Shown here: positions 33,454 to 43,361 of the stretch, in pieces
How positions within the stretch are numbered: position 1 is the stretch's first letter
How the letters are laid out: every line of letters starts with the position of its first letter
Origin: DASQUK01 sp963813485
Lineage (GTDB): Bacteria > Actinomycetota > Acidimicrobiia > Acidimicrobiales > VFJN01
Direction: 5' to 3'
NCBI GenBank assembly: GCA_963813485.1
Contig: CAWEZE010000008.1
Coordinates: 30,188 to 94,187 of the forward strand
DNA length: 64,000 bases
Position numbers and translations under genes: made by a program
Notes under the pieces: model-generated
Databases searched by the model: none
What the model was told of the DNA's origin: nothing
The model's input: the letters and a program-made list of their open reading frames with translations, nothing else

Positions 33454-34464
33454 ATGAAGATCGACGGAGGGATCTGGGGCGGGCTCGAGAAGGCCGGCGA
33501 GGCGGCGGCGCAGCAGGAGGCCCGCGGCTACGACGGCATCTGGGTGCCCGAGACCAGCCACGACCCGTTCCTGCCACTGATGCTGGCGGCCGAGCACACC
33601 CAGCGCCTCGACCTGGCGACCGGCATCGTGGTGGCGTTCGCCCGTAACCCCATGACGCTCGCCCAGGTGTCGTGGGACCTGCAGTCGGCGTCGCAGGGCC
33701 GGTTCATCCTCGGGCTCGGCAGCCAGATCAAGGCGCACATCACCCGGCGCTTCTCGATGCCGTGGTCGAGCCCGGCGGACCGCATGCGGGAGATGATCCT
33801 CGCCATCCGGGCCATCTGGGAGTCGTGGAACCAGGGCACCAAGCTCGACTTCCGGGGCGACTTCTACAGCCACACGCTGATGACGCCGTTCTTCAACCCG
33901 GGTCCCAACCCCCACGGCGACGCGCGGATCTTCCTCGCCGGAGTCGGCGAGAGGATGACCCGCGTGGCGGGCGAGGTGGCCGACGGCTTCCTGTGCCACG
34001 CCTTCACCACTCGGCAGTACCTCGACGAGGTCACGCTCCCCAACCTGACCAAGGGTCGAGCCAAGGCCGGCAAGGCGATGGACGGCTTCCAGCTGGCGGG
34101 CCCCATGTTCGTCGTCACCGGGCGAGACGAGCCGGAGATGGCGGAGGCGGCCAAGGGTGTCAAGGGCCAGATCGCCTTCTACGGCTCCACGCCGGCGTAC
34201 CGCCCGGTGCTGGAGCTGCACGGCTGGGGCGACCTCCAGGAGGAGCTCAACCGGCTCTCCAAGGAGGGCCGCTGGGCCGAGATGGGCGACCTGATCGACG
34301 ACGACATGCTGGCGACATTCGCAGTGGTCGCGCCCATCGATCGGGTCGCCGGCGCGCTCAAGGATCGCTGGGGCGACGTCCTCCACCGGCTCAGCTTCTA
34401 CGCCCCCTACGACACCGACCGTGCCCAGTGGGACGAGGTGATCGCCGACCTCAAGGCCGCCTGA
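33454..34464 (+). CDS. LLM-class F420-dependent oxidoreductase
   Basis: A 336-residue luciferase-like TIM-barrel enzyme expected to use coenzyme F420. It starts MKIDGGIWGGLEKAGEAAA and has GYDGIWVPETSHDPFLPLML, LATGIVVAFARNPMTLAQVS, LQSASQGRFILGLGSQIKAH and the C-terminal FVVTGRDEPEM. This matches the subgroup with GSQ-x-KAH rather than flavin-only luciferases. The substrate is unknown. It is followed by a strong hairpin shared with the converging ligase gene. Confidence 0.85.
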   Translation: MKIDGGIWGGLEKAGEAAAQQEARGYDGIWVPETSHDPFLPLMLAAEHTQRLDLATGIVVAFARNPMTLAQVSWDLQSASQGRFILGLGSQIKAHITRRFSMPWSSPADRMREMILAIRAIWESWNQGTKLDFRGDFYSHTLMTPFFNPGPNPHGDARIFLAGVGERMTRVAGEVADGFLCHAFTTRQYLDEVTLPNLTKGRAKAGKAMDGFQLAGPMFVVTGRDEPEMAEAAKGVKGQIAFYGSTPAYRPVLELHGWGDLQEELNRLSKEGRWAEMGDLIDDDMLATFAVVAPIDRVAGALKDRWGDVLHRLSFYAPYDTDRAQWDEVIADLKAA

Positions 34465-34487
34465 AACCCGGACCGACGTCCGAATCG

Positions 34488-34521
34488 CCGCCAACCGGCC
34501 GGAACCAACGCCGGTTGGCGG
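34488..34521. terminator. Bidirectional hairpin between convergent genes
   Basis: CCGCCAACCGGC at 34488-34499 pairs perfectly (12 bp) with GCCGGTTGGCGG at 34510-34521 around a 10-base loop. It lies between the stops of the F420 oxidoreductase and the ligase. There is no T-run on either side, so it may act as a Rho-independent-like stop or protect both mRNA ends. Confidence 0.7.
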
Positions 34522-34527
34522 GGGCGG

Positions 34528-36195
34528 TCAGACGGGCGTGTCGACGGGGGCGAGGCGGCCGTCCCGGTAGTAGCGCTTGCACAGTGAGCGCTGCAGCTTG
34601 CCGGAACTGGTCTTGGGCAGGGTGCCCGGCGCCACCAGGACGATCTCCTTGGCGGGAACGCCCACGGCGTCCCGCACGCGTTCCGCCACCAGCCGCCGCA
34701 CGGCAGTGAGGTCGTCGTCCACGGCCCGGGACTCCGCCACCACCACGAGCGATTCGCGACCCCGATCGCCCTCTACGCCGAACGCGATGACGTTGCCCGC
34801 CCGCACGCCCTCGAGCTGGCCCACGGCCCGCTCGACGTCCTCGGGGAACAGGTTGCGGCCACCGACGATGATCACGTCCTTGATGCGTCCGCACACGACC
34901 AGCTGTCCGTCGAGCAGATATGCGAGGTCGCCGGTGCGCAGCCAGCCGTCATGGAACAGCTCGGCGTTGGCGCCGGGGCGCCGGTAGTAGCCCGGCGTGA
35001 CCGATGTGCCGCGGATCTCGAGCTCACCGACCTCCCGCTCGCGCAGGGGCATCCCGGTGTCGGGATCGACGATGCGGATCTCGAGCCCCGGCACCGGGCG
35101 GCCGAGCAGCGGCAGGCGGCGGCTGCCCTCGGCGCCGGGCTCTGTCGGTGCCGCGTAGCGCTCGGTCTCCAACACGCGGCGGTCGACGCAATCCGTCACC
35201 ATCCCCGACATGGGGGCCGGGAACGTGCCGCCGATCGCGAGCTCGGCCATGCCGAAGGCGGGGAACACGGCCTCGGGGCGCAACCCGTGGCGGCGCCCGG
35301 CGGCCACGAACGCCTCGACCTGGTCGGGATCGATGGGTTCGGCCCCGTTGAGCGCCACCCGCAGACGAGACAGGTCGAGTGGCTCGCTGCGGTCGAGCGC
35401 CCGCGTGGCCAGCACCCAGGAGAAGTTGGGACCGGCCGTGGCGGTGCCGCCATAGGTCGACACCCATTCCATCCAGCGGGCCGGCTTGGCGGTGAAGTCC
35501 TGCGGCGCGCCCAGCACAAGCCGCGCGCCGGTCGACATCGGCAGGGTCAGCAAGCCCACCAGCCCCATGTCGTGGTACAGGGGCAGCCACGACACGAGCA
35601 CGTCATCGTCGGGATCGAGGCCCGCCGCCTCGGCCACGGCGTCGAGGTTTGCGCACAGCACGCGGTCCGGGAGCATGACGCCCTTGGGGTCGGACGTGGA
35701 TCCGCTCGTGAACTGCAGGATCGCCAGCCGCTCCGGGTCGTCGGGCGGGCGAACCCACCGCGCGGGATCGCCGGCGGCCAGGTCGTCGAATCCGACCATC
35801 GGCGGGTCGCCGGGCTCGGGCACGACGAAGGGGGCCAGCTCGGGATCGACGACCACCACCGCAGCATCGGCGTGACGGGTGCGCCGGCGGGTCTGGGTGA
35901 CGAACTCCTCGATCGACGACAGCCGCATCGGCAGCGGCAGCACCACGACGGTGGCGCCCGCCAACCACGTGCCCTGGATGGCGGTGACGAGCGGTCGAGT
36001 TGTGGGCGAGAGGAGGGCGACATGGTCGCCCGGGCGGACCCCTTGCGCCTGGAGCGCCGCCGCGTAGCCCTTGGACTGCTCGTGGAGCTCAACCCAGGGC
36101 ACGGCGTCCTCGACGCCGCCGACCACGAACGTGATGCCCGTGGCGCGCGTAGCGCGCGTGGCGGCGCGCTCGATGCGTTGCAGCAAGCAATGCAT
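34528..36195 (-). CDS. Fatty-acyl-AMP ligase / FadD-like adenylating enzyme
   Basis: The 555-residue ANL-superfamily enzyme has the P-loop LQFTSGSTSDPKGVML, the FAAL-like motif WLPLYHDMGLVGLL, FPAFGMAELAIGGTF, and LRTGDLAYLLDGQLVVCGRI. The A10 lysine lies in LPKTSSGKLQRS. Such enzymes activate fatty acids as AMP esters, for polyketide or lipid synthases or CoA ligation. YHDMG and the GGRNLFPEDVE hinge favour FAAL. The ATG at 36195 gives a short N-terminus. A GC-rich Ala/Thr/Arg repeat (RAATRATRATG) lies near the start. No polyketide synthase is nearby. Confidence 0.85.
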   Translation of the reverse strand: MHCLLQRIERAATRATRATGITFVVGGVEDAVPWVELHEQSKGYAAALQAQGVRPGDHVALLSPTTRPLVTAIQGTWLAGATVVVLPLPMRLSSIEEFVTQTRRRTRHADAAVVVVDPELAPFVVPEPGDPPMVGFDDLAAGDPARWVRPPDDPERLAILQFTSGSTSDPKGVMLPDRVLCANLDAVAEAAGLDPDDDVLVSWLPLYHDMGLVGLLTLPMSTGARLVLGAPQDFTAKPARWMEWVSTYGGTATAGPNFSWVLATRALDRSEPLDLSRLRVALNGAEPIDPDQVEAFVAAGRRHGLRPEAVFPAFGMAELAIGGTFPAPMSGMVTDCVDRRVLETERYAAPTEPGAEGSRRLPLLGRPVPGLEIRIVDPDTGMPLREREVGELEIRGTSVTPGYYRRPGANAELFHDGWLRTGDLAYLLDGQLVVCGRIKDVIIVGGRNLFPEDVERAVGQLEGVRAGNVIAFGVEGDRGRESLVVVAESRAVDDDLTAVRRLVAERVRDAVGVPAKEIVLVAPGTLPKTSSGKLQRSLCKRYYRDGRLAPVDTPV

Positions 36196-36292
36196 TACCG
36201 GTCCGACTCCCCAATGCGAGGGGCGGTTACACGCCCGAATCGGCCATGCGCGCCGGCGGCCTTACCCTTCGGACGATCGGCACCGTGGCCGA

Positions 36293-36298
36293 TACCCT
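36293..36298 (+). promoter_or_regulatory. Candidate -10 element for leuS
   Basis: TACCCT fits TANNNT and ends 8 bases before the leuS ATG. There is no Shine-Dalgarno stretch between them, so transcription could begin at or next to the A of ATG (leaderless). This is inference from spacing. Confidence 0.3.
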
Positions 36299-36306
36299 TC
36301 GCGTTC

Positions 36307-39180
36307 ATGTCCGAGCCGTCGCCGTCGTCCGACCAGCCACCTCACCGGTACACGGCCGCGCTCGCGGGACGCATCGAGACCAGCTGGCAGGACCGCTGGG
36401 AGCGCGAGGGGACGTTCTACGCTCCCAACCCCGTCGGTGACCTGAGCGAAGGCTTCGACAAGGTGGCCGACCTGCCCAAGCGGTACGTGCTGGACATGTT
36501 CCCCTACCCCAGTGGTGCGGGTCTGCATGTCGGCCACCCCCTGGGTTACATCGGCACCGACGTGTACGCCCGGTACCTGCGCATGACGGGTCACAACGTC
36601 GTCCACACCATGGGCTACGACGCCTTCGGACTGCCCGCCGAGCAGTACGCCGTCCAGACGGGTCAGCATCCGCGCACGACGACAGAGGCCAACATCGTCA
36701 CCATGCGTCGCCAGCTGCGGCGCCTAGGGCTGGGCCACGACTCGCGGCGCTCCATCGCCACCATCGACGAGCGCTACTACCGGTGGACGCAATGGATCTT
36801 CCTGCAGATCTTCCACTCCTGGTACGACACCGACGCCGACCGGGCGCGGCCGATCGACGACCTGGTCGCCGAGTTGGACGCCGGCACCCGCGAGCCCGCC
36901 GAGGGCACGAACGCGACGGGCAGGCCGTGGACCGAGCTGACGGCCACGGAGCGCCGCGTGGTGGTCGACAACCACCGCCTGGCGTACGTGAACGAGGCGC
37001 CCGTGAACTGGTGCCCGGCGTTGGGGACGGTGCTGTCCAACGAGGAGGTCACGTCCGAGGGCCGCAGCGAGCGCGGCAACTTCCCCGTCTTTCGCCGGCC
37101 GCTGCGTCAGTGGATGCTGCGCATCACCTCCTACGCCGAGCGGCTGCTGAGCGACCTGGACAAGCTGGATTGGCCCGGGCCCATCAAGCTGATGCAGCGC
37201 AACTGGATCGGGCGGTCGGAGGGGGCGAGCATCACCTTCCCCACAGCCGCCGGTCCCGGCATCGAGGTGTTCACCACCCGGCACGACACCCTGTTCGGGG
37301 CCACGTACATGGTGCTGGCTCCCGAGCATCCACTGGTCGACGAGCTGACCGCCGCCGCGTGGCCCGAGGGGACCCCCGCGCAGTGGACCGGCGGGCACGC
37401 CACGCCGGCCGACGCGGTGACCGCCTACCGCCGCCAGGCGGGAAGACGCTCGGACGTCGAACGGCAGATCGAGTCGCGGGACAAGACCGGCGTGTTCGTC
37501 GGCGGCTACGCCGTGAACCCGGCGACGGGCGGCGAGATCCCGGTGTTCATCGCCGACTACGTCCTCATGGGCTACGGCACCGGGGCGATCATGGCGGTGC
37601 CCGGGCAGGACGACCGTGACTGGGCGTTTGCCGAGGCCTTCGGACTGCCGATCGTGCGCACGGTCCAGCCCCCCGCGGATTGGCCCGACAAGCCCTATCT
37701 GGGCGAAGGCGCGGCCATCAACAGCGCCAACGAGTCGGTCGACCTGAACGGCCTGGGGATCGCGGACGCCAAGCACCGGATCATCGAGTGGCTGGAGCGC
37801 ACCGGGGTCGGCGAGGGCACGGTCACCTACAAGCTGCGGGACTGGCTGTTCAGCCGACAGCGGTTCTGGGGCGAGCCGTTCCCCATCGTCTACGACCCCG
37901 ACGACGGGCTGCCCCGCGCCCTGCCGGAGTCGATGCTGCCGGTCGTGTTACCGGACGTCGACGACTACTCCCCGAAGACGTTCGCCGAGGACGACGAGAC
38001 GTCCGAGCCCGAGGCGCCGCTGTCGCGGGCGACCGAGTGGGTCAACGTGACGCTCGACCTGGGCGAGGGACCCAAGACCTATCGCCGCGACACGAACACG
38101 ATGCCCAACTGGGCCGGATCGTGCTGGTACGAGCTGCGCTACCTCGACCCCCATGACGACAAGGCGCCGGTCGACCCCGAGATCGAGCGCTACTGGATGG
38201 GGCCGCAGTGGGAGGGCGACTGCGGCGGCGTCGACCTCTACGTGGGCGGCGCCGAGCACGCCGTGCTGCACCTGCTCTACTCGCGGTTCTGGCACAAGGT
38301 GCTCTACGACCTGGGGCACGTGTCGTCGTTCGAGCCCTACCGCCGCCTGTACAACCAGGGCCTGATCCAGGCCTACGAGTACACCGACCGAAGGGGCTTC
38401 TACGTCGCCGCGAACGAGGTCACCGAGCACGACCACGCGTATTGGCACGAGGGCGAGCAGGTCAATCGCCAACTCGGCCGCATGGGCAAGAGCCGCAAGA
38501 ACGCAGTGGGGCCCGACGAGATGTACGAGAGCTACGGCGCGGACACGATGCGGCTGTACGAGATGTTCTCCGGGCCACTCGATCAGAGCCGGCCGTGGGA
38601 CACCAAGGCCGTGGTCGGCGTGTACCGCCTGCTGCAGCGCATCTGGCGCAACGTCGTCGACGAAGAGACCGGCGAGACAACGGTCGTGGACGGCGATCTG
38701 GACGACGACACGCAGCGCATCCTGCACCGGACGATCGCGTCGGTGCGCGACGGCATGGAGAGGCTGCGCTTCAACGTGTCGGTCGCCAAGATCACCGAGC
38801 TCAACAACCACCTGACGGCGCGGTATCCCCGTGGCGGGGTGCCCCGCGACGCCGCCGAACCGCTGGTGCTCCTGCTGGCACCGCTGGCGCCGCACATCGC
38901 CGAGGAACTGTGGTCGCGGCTCGGTCACCCCGACTCGCTCGTGACCCAGCCGTTCCCCGAAGCCGACCCGGCGTGGCTGGTCGACGAGACGGTGGAGATC
39001 CCGGTGCAGATCGACGGCAAGGTGCGGGCCCGGGTACGGGTTCCGGCGGACGCCGACGAGGAAGCCGTCGAGGCCCTGGCCCGCGCCGACGTCCAGGTCG
39101 CGGCCCTGCTGGCGGCCAGCGGCACCGTGCGCAAGGTGATCGTCGTGCCGGGGCGCCTGATCAACTTCGTGGTCGGGTGA
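36307..39180 (+). CDS. leuS: Leucyl-tRNA synthetase
   Basis: The 957-residue class I synthetase charges tRNA-Leu. The HIGH motif is in YPSGAGLHVGHPLGY and the KMSKS loop reads GRMGKSRKN, close to the actinobacterial form KMGKS. The editing domain (TTRHDTLFGATYMVLAPEHP; GTGAIMAVPGQDDRDWAFA) is intact. The C-terminal domain ends GRLINFVVG. The ATG at 36307 follows the divergent ligase by 111 bases. The open frame continues upstream but only as a shadow of the ligase. tRNA-Ala follows 58 bases after the stop. Confidence 0.97.
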   Translation: MSEPSPSSDQPPHRYTAALAGRIETSWQDRWEREGTFYAPNPVGDLSEGFDKVADLPKRYVLDMFPYPSGAGLHVGHPLGYIGTDVYARYLRMTGHNVVHTMGYDAFGLPAEQYAVQTGQHPRTTTEANIVTMRRQLRRLGLGHDSRRSIATIDERYYRWTQWIFLQIFHSWYDTDADRARPIDDLVAELDAGTREPAEGTNATGRPWTELTATERRVVVDNHRLAYVNEAPVNWCPALGTVLSNEEVTSEGRSERGNFPVFRRPLRQWMLRITSYAERLLSDLDKLDWPGPIKLMQRNWIGRSEGASITFPTAAGPGIEVFTTRHDTLFGATYMVLAPEHPLVDELTAAAWPEGTPAQWTGGHATPADAVTAYRRQAGRRSDVERQIESRDKTGVFVGGYAVNPATGGEIPVFIADYVLMGYGTGAIMAVPGQDDRDWAFAEAFGLPIVRTVQPPADWPDKPYLGEGAAINSANESVDLNGLGIADAKHRIIEWLERTGVGEGTVTYKLRDWLFSRQRFWGEPFPIVYDPDDGLPRALPESMLPVVLPDVDDYSPKTFAEDDETSEPEAPLSRATEWVNVTLDLGEGPKTYRRDTNTMPNWAGSCWYELRYLDPHDDKAPVDPEIERYWMGPQWEGDCGGVDLYVGGAEHAVLHLLYSRFWHKVLYDLGHVSSFEPYRRLYNQGLIQAYEYTDRRGFYVAANEVTEHDHAYWHEGEQVNRQLGRMGKSRKNAVGPDEMYESYGADTMRLYEMFSGPLDQSRPWDTKAVVGVYRLLQRIWRNVVDEETGETTVVDGDLDDDTQRILHRTIASVRDGMERLRFNVSVAKITELNNHLTARYPRGGVPRDAAEPLVLLLAPLAPHIAEELWSRLGHPDSLVTQPFPEADPAWLVDETVEIPVQIDGKVRARVRVPADADEEAVEALARADVQVAALLAASGTVRKVIVVPGRLINFVVG

Positions 39181-39238
39181 AGCCGCAGCCGGCGTGTGAC
39201 AGCCACGCCGGCCCGACGATAGGCTGACTCCTCCCAAT

Positions 39239-39311
39239 GGGGCCGTAGCTCAGTTGGTAGAGCACTTCCATGGCATGGAAGGGGTAGCGCGTTCGATCCG
39301 CGTCGGCTCCA
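39239..39311 (+). tRNA. tRNA-Ala (anticodon GGC)
   Basis: A 73-base cloverleaf: acceptor stem GGGGCCG pairs with CGGCTCC (one G-U pair). The D arm holds GCTCAGTTGGTAGAGC, the anticodon stem is CTTCC/GGAAG with loop ATGGCAT (anticodon GGC), and the T arm has GTTCGATCC. The discriminator base is A and CCA is not encoded. GGC reads GCC and GCT alanine codons, the dominant type in such GC-rich DNA. Confidence 0.95.
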
Positions 39312-39317
39312 CCCCCC

Positions 39318-39350
39318 ACCGAGCCGACCGCCGGGTGGCGGCGGCTCGGT
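39318..39350. terminator. Hairpin after tRNA-Ala, shared with rsfS
   Basis: ACCGAGCCG pairs with CGGCTCGGT (9 bp), and inside it CCGCC pairs with GGCGG around GGGT, leaving one bulged A. It sits between the end of the tRNA and the stop of rsfS on the other strand, so it can end both transcripts. A short GTT follows on the plus strand but no T-run. Confidence 0.7.
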
Positions 39351-39366
39351 TGCGCGTCGGGGCTTC

Positions 39367-39735
39367 CTACGGCTGCTGCGCCGCAGCGGCGGGCGCCCAC
39401 TCGACGCGGGGCACGTCACGCCAGAGGCGCTCGAGCTCGTAGAAGGCGCGGGTCTCGTCGAGGAACACGTGCACCACGACGTCGCCGAAGTCCATGAGCA
39501 CCCAGTGGCGGTCATCGAGGCCCTCGACCCGGAGCGGCTTCGGATGGCCCGCCTCGCCGACCACCCGCTCGACCTCGTCGACGATTGCCTTGACCAGGCG
39601 GTCGTTCGGGGCGGAGGCGATCACGAACTCGTCGGCCACCACGAGCACGTCGCCGACCTCGAGTATCACGACGTCACGCGCTCCCTTCGAGTCGGCGGCG
39701 CGGGCCGCCACGGCGGCCAGGTCCCGGGCTTGCAC
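39367..39735 (-). CDS. rsfS: Ribosomal silencing factor RsfS
   Basis: A 122-residue protein from GTG at 39735 (VQARDLAAVAARAADSKGAR). It blocks joining of ribosomal subunits in poor growth conditions by binding L14. The family core is clear: DVVILEVGDVLVVADEFVIA, NDRLVKAIVDEVER, WVLMDFGDVVVHVFLDETRA and FYELERLWRDVPRVEW. It follows the LytR_C gene by about 30 bases in the nadD operon, the usual nadD-rsfS arrangement. An open frame joins it to the upstream gene only because that gene is frame-shifted. Confidence 0.93.
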   Translation of the reverse strand: MQARDLAAVAARAADSKGARDVVILEVGDVLVVADEFVIASAPNDRLVKAIVDEVERVVGEAGHPKPLRVEGLDDRHWVLMDFGDVVVHVFLDETRAFYELERLWRDVPRVEWAPAAAAQQP

Positions 39736-39764
39736 ACGTTCGTTGGTCAGGTTGCTCGCTGTTC

Positions 39765-41304
39765 CTACCTCCCGATCAGATCCCGGGTGTCGGCGCCCAG
39801 GATCACGGTCACATCGATCTCGTCGTCGGTCGCCTCGTCCGACGACGGCCGGGTCCGGCTCGATCTGCACGTCACCGAACCCGGCCGCCAGCCACAGCGC
39901 CTTGTCGCGCTGGTCCGCGCGTCCGTAGAGCATCAGGGTCTCAGTCTCGTCGAAGGTCGGGGCGTTGCCTGCGATGGTGATCTCAGCGCCGCCACGGACC
40001 AGTCGGCTGGCGGCGGCGCTCGTGAGCTCGGGGTCGGTCGTGCCGTTGAGCAGGCGGACCCGCACGCGTCCACCGGGGCTGGGCGAAGTCGGGTAGGGGA
40101 CCGCCCGCACCACCAGCTCTGCCAGCCGTTCGTCGTGCGGGACGAAGGTCTCCGGGGCCTGGCCGTCGCCACCGGCGGCCTCACCCGGGATGGGGACGAT
40201 CGAGGGCGAACCGTCGGCCAGGCTCCGGACGAACCGTCCGATGCCCACGTCGACCTCGCCGGGCAGGGCGTCCGTCCCCGCGTCTCGCACCAGCGGCAGC
40301 CACGCGGTCCAGAAGTCCGCCTGCCGGTCGATGCGCTCGGCCTCCGACTCGCTCGCGGCCCGGGCGCGGAGGAAGGGCCCCACGTCCTCGGCCGCCAGCG
40401 AGACGTCTCCTGCCCGCCAGTCCCCCACGCGCTTGGTGAGCTGGAGCTCGACGGGTGCCACCGGCGCCACCAGCGACGCCCAGCGGCTGTCGTCCACCTC
40501 GAGGTGCTCCGGGAGGGCGATGGCCAACAGGTCGGCGACCGCCGCCACCACGCCGTCGGCTCCGCCCTCGCGGTAGACGTCCGCCATCGTGGGCGGCTCG
40601 CCCGACTGGCCGGCGGCGCGGGCCGTGGTGTCCGAGGCGGGGTCGACGGGCGGGTTCACCCTCGTCAGCGTGGACGCCGGAACGAGGATCACGGCGCCAC
40701 CGTCGTCGCTCGACTCGATCGCCAGCACCGCCACGCTGACCAGTTCGCCGTCGTCTCCACGCTGCACGACCGCCATGGTCGGGGTGGGGACGACGTAGGC
40801 CTGGTAGCCGGGGTCGTCGGGGCTGGCCGTTGGCGCCACGTAGCGCCCGGCGGTGCTGTTCCGCACCAGGTTGACGCCGACGACCGTCAGCGCCACCCCG
40901 CCCCCGAAGAGCGCGGCCATCGTGGCCAGCACCAGCCGGCGGCGGCTACGCAGGCGCTCGCGGGAACGACCCCGACCTGGCGCCGTCGGCACCGCGACCG
41001 GGATCACGAGCTGGGCCGGCGAGGCCGCGGCGGGTGCCGTAAGCGTCGCAGCCGCGGCCCCGGGTCCGGACCGGGAAGCGGAGGGCCGCCCCCGGCGTCG
41101 CGCCATGGCCCGGGCGCGGCGGCTGGCCGGCCGCGCCGGTCGGCGGGTGGGCGCGACCGTGCCCGTCCCAGGGTCGCGGTCGTCGCTGGCTCCGACCACC
41201 CTCGACCCATCCGAGTCGTCCCGCTCGCGGTCCCGGTCGACGTCGGGGCCGGGGCGCGTCATGTGGCGCGGTTGGTGGTCCTCGTTGTCGACCACACCGG
41301 TCAT
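39765..41304 (-). CDS. Membrane protein with LytR C-terminal domain, one apparent frame shift
   Basis: It has a long basic and Arg/Pro-rich cytoplasmic N-terminus, one membrane helix (RLVLATMAALFGGGVALTVV) and an LCP-like extracytoplasmic region (SVAVLAIESSDDGGAVILVP). A LytR_C domain (RVRLLNGTTDPELTSAAASR; LMLYGRADQRDKALWLAAGF) follows. LCP proteins attach polymers to the cell wall, but the usual catalytic arginines are not evident. Near 39840-39847 one extra base in GGCCGTCG moves the frame; repaired, it ends ATDDEIDVTVILGADTRDLI then GR and TAG at 39765. ATG at 41304 is chosen; 41262 is an alternative. Confidence 0.75.
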
Positions 41305-41362
41305 CGGGGAGCCCCGCCACGACCGCACGGCGACCCTACGGCCTGCCTGCCGCCTAGCCGGC

Positions 41363-41995
41363 TCACCGGGCGACCGGCTCCCGGTACAGGCCCCGGCGCT
41401 CGATGGTGTCGATGACCGCCGGCGACAGCAGGTAGTCCAGCGGCCGACCGTCGATCACGCGCGCCCGCAAATCGGTGCTGGACACCTCGAGCCGCGGTAC
41501 CTCGACCCGGACCCACGACCGGCCGAGCGACGGCAATCCCTCGCCACCCGGCCGCTCGACCACCACGATCGTGGACAGCCTGCGCACCTCGTCGGCACGC
41601 TCCCAGCCCGGCAGGCCGACGGCGGCGTCGCTCCCGAGGATCACGTACAGATCGAGGGTCGGATCACCCGCCAGCAGCTCGGACAGAGTGTCGGCCGTGT
41701 ACGACATGCCGCCCCGGTCGAGCTCGATGCGGCTGGCCTCGAGACCGTCGACGTCTCCCACCGCGGCCTCGACCATGGCGAACCGGTCCTCGGCCGCCGA
41801 GATGTCGCGGCTTCCCACCTTCTGCCACGGCTGGTCGGCGACGACCAGGAGGACCCGGTCCAGCGACAGCTCGTGGCGGACGTTGACGGCCGTCACGAGA
41901 TGCCCGACATGCGGTGGGTCGAACGTTCCCCCAAAAATGCCCAGCCGCTCACCGGTCCGAGGTTCGGGGGTGATGCCGGCGACGTCGGCGGTCAA
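41363..41995 (-). CDS. nadD: Nicotinate-nucleotide adenylyltransferase
   Basis: A 210-residue enzyme that joins AMP to nicotinate mononucleotide in NAD synthesis. The nucleotidyltransferase motif GIFGGTFDPPHVGHL is near the N-terminus and LEVSSTDLRAR (the ISSTxIR motif) near the C-terminus. The start is TTG at 41995, overlapping the repaired pncB stop as TTGA, which fits the coupled genes seen across this window. It uses the product of PncB just upstream, so the two act in sequence. Confidence 0.93.
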   Translation of the reverse strand: MTADVAGITPEPRTGERLGIFGGTFDPPHVGHLVTAVNVRHELSLDRVLLVVADQPWQKVGSRDISAAEDRFAMVEAAVGDVDGLEASRIELDRGGMSYTADTLSELLAGDPTLDLYVILGSDAAVGLPGWERADEVRRLSTIVVVERPGGEGLPSLGRSWVRVEVPRLEVSSTDLRARVIDGRPLDYLLSPAVIDTIERRGLYREPVAR

Positions 41996-43361
41996 CGGTG
42001 ATGATCCTCCAGCCCCAGGCGAACCTTCTCGGCCAGCGTTCCGAGGCCGGCGGAGACCTCGACCGGCCACACCGGGCGTTGCCGCCACACCTCCAGGGAC
42101 CGGAGCTGCGGCGGCAGGCCGGCCAACGCCGCGAGGCAGCGCTCCCGGGTGGCCGCCAGTGGTTCCGGCGGCTCGACCCGCCGCCCCCCGGCCATGGCGC
42201 GCACCAGTAGCGGCCGCCCCCCGCCACGTGTTCGTCGTGCAGGCCCAGGACGTCGCGATCGGCGAAGCGCCAGACCTGCTTGCGGCCCGGCAGGGTCACC
42301 TTGCCCTCGGCCAGCTTCATCCTCGGTCCCAGGGCGTCGTCCACCAGCTTGTACACGGCGCCCAGCGAGGGCGCGTCGCCGCTGGTCCCGAGCTGCGTGC
42401 CCACGCCGAAGGAGTCGATGGGCGCATCGGCAGCAAGCAGGGCGGCGATGCGGTGCTCGTCGAGGTCACCCGAGGCGAGGATCCCGATGTCCGGAAGCCC
42501 GGCCTCGTCGAGGACGGCGCGCACCTCGACGGCCAGACGACCCAGATCGCCCGAGTCGAGGCGGACCGCCGCGATGCGGATGTCCTCGCCGGCCAGCTCC
42601 TGGGCGACCTCGGCGGCGTGCCGGGCGCCCTCGACCGTGTCGTATGTGTCGATCAGGAGGACCGCGTGCTGCGGAAAGCTGCGGGCGTAGGCGCGGAATG
42701 CGTCCCGCTCGTCCTCGAACGACATGACGAACGAGTGCGCCATCGTTCCCGACAGCGCTACGCCCCAGCGCTGCCCGGCGGCTACCAGCGAGGTTCCGGC
42801 GGCTCCGCAGATCCACGCCCCACGGGCCGCGGCCATGGCCGCGTCGACGCCGTGGTCGCGCCGAGCGGAGAAGTCCACGAAGGCGTGGTCGCCACAGGCG
42901 ATGGCGACCCGCGCCGCCTTGGACGCCAGCATCGTGCGGCTGGCGACGGCGTTGAGCAGGAACGTCTCGACCAGCTGCGCCTCGATCAGCGGCGCCGTGA
43001 CCCGGACGATCGGCTCGCCGGCGAAGACCAGGTCACCCTCCGGCACCCCCCACACCTCGCCGGTGAACCGGAGATCGGCCAGCCGATCGATGAAGCGCGT
43101 CGGAAACAGCTCGAGCCCGGCCAGGTACTCGACCTCGTACGGCGCGAAGGACAGGGCCTCGAGGCCGGCGAGCGCGTCGTCGAGGCCGGCGGCCACCAGG
43201 AACCGCCGCTCGTAGGGCAGTCGCCGTACGAACAGCTCGAACGTGGCCTCGTGCTCGATGCCCTCGGCCTGGTACGCGGCCGCCATCGTCAATTCGTAGA
43301 GATCGGTTACCAGCGAGGCGGGAATGGGGGGACGTGCCCGCTCCGACCGGAGGTCGGTCAT
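41992..43361 (-). CDS. pncB: Nicotinate phosphoribosyltransferase, one apparent frame shift
   Basis: It converts nicotinic acid and PRPP to nicotinate mononucleotide. The N-terminus has PIPASLVTDLYELTMAAAYQ; RRDHGVDAAMAAARGAWICG and VRLDSGDLGRLAVEVR are family blocks, and DSFGVGTQLGTSGDAPSLGA is the PRPP-binding loop. In a GGGGGG run near 42217-42222 one base appears missing. Restoring it joins the body to MRAMAGGRRVEPPEPLAATR ... KVRLGLEDHHR, ending at 41992. Without repair the tail is an Arg/Pro-rich run into nadD. The ATG overlaps pncA as ATGA. Confidence 0.88.

Noticed and set aside
34951..36306. A 450-codon extension of leuS upstream
   Set aside because: It is antisense to the fatty-acyl-AMP ligase. 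Leucyl-tRNA synthetase begins properly at 36307.
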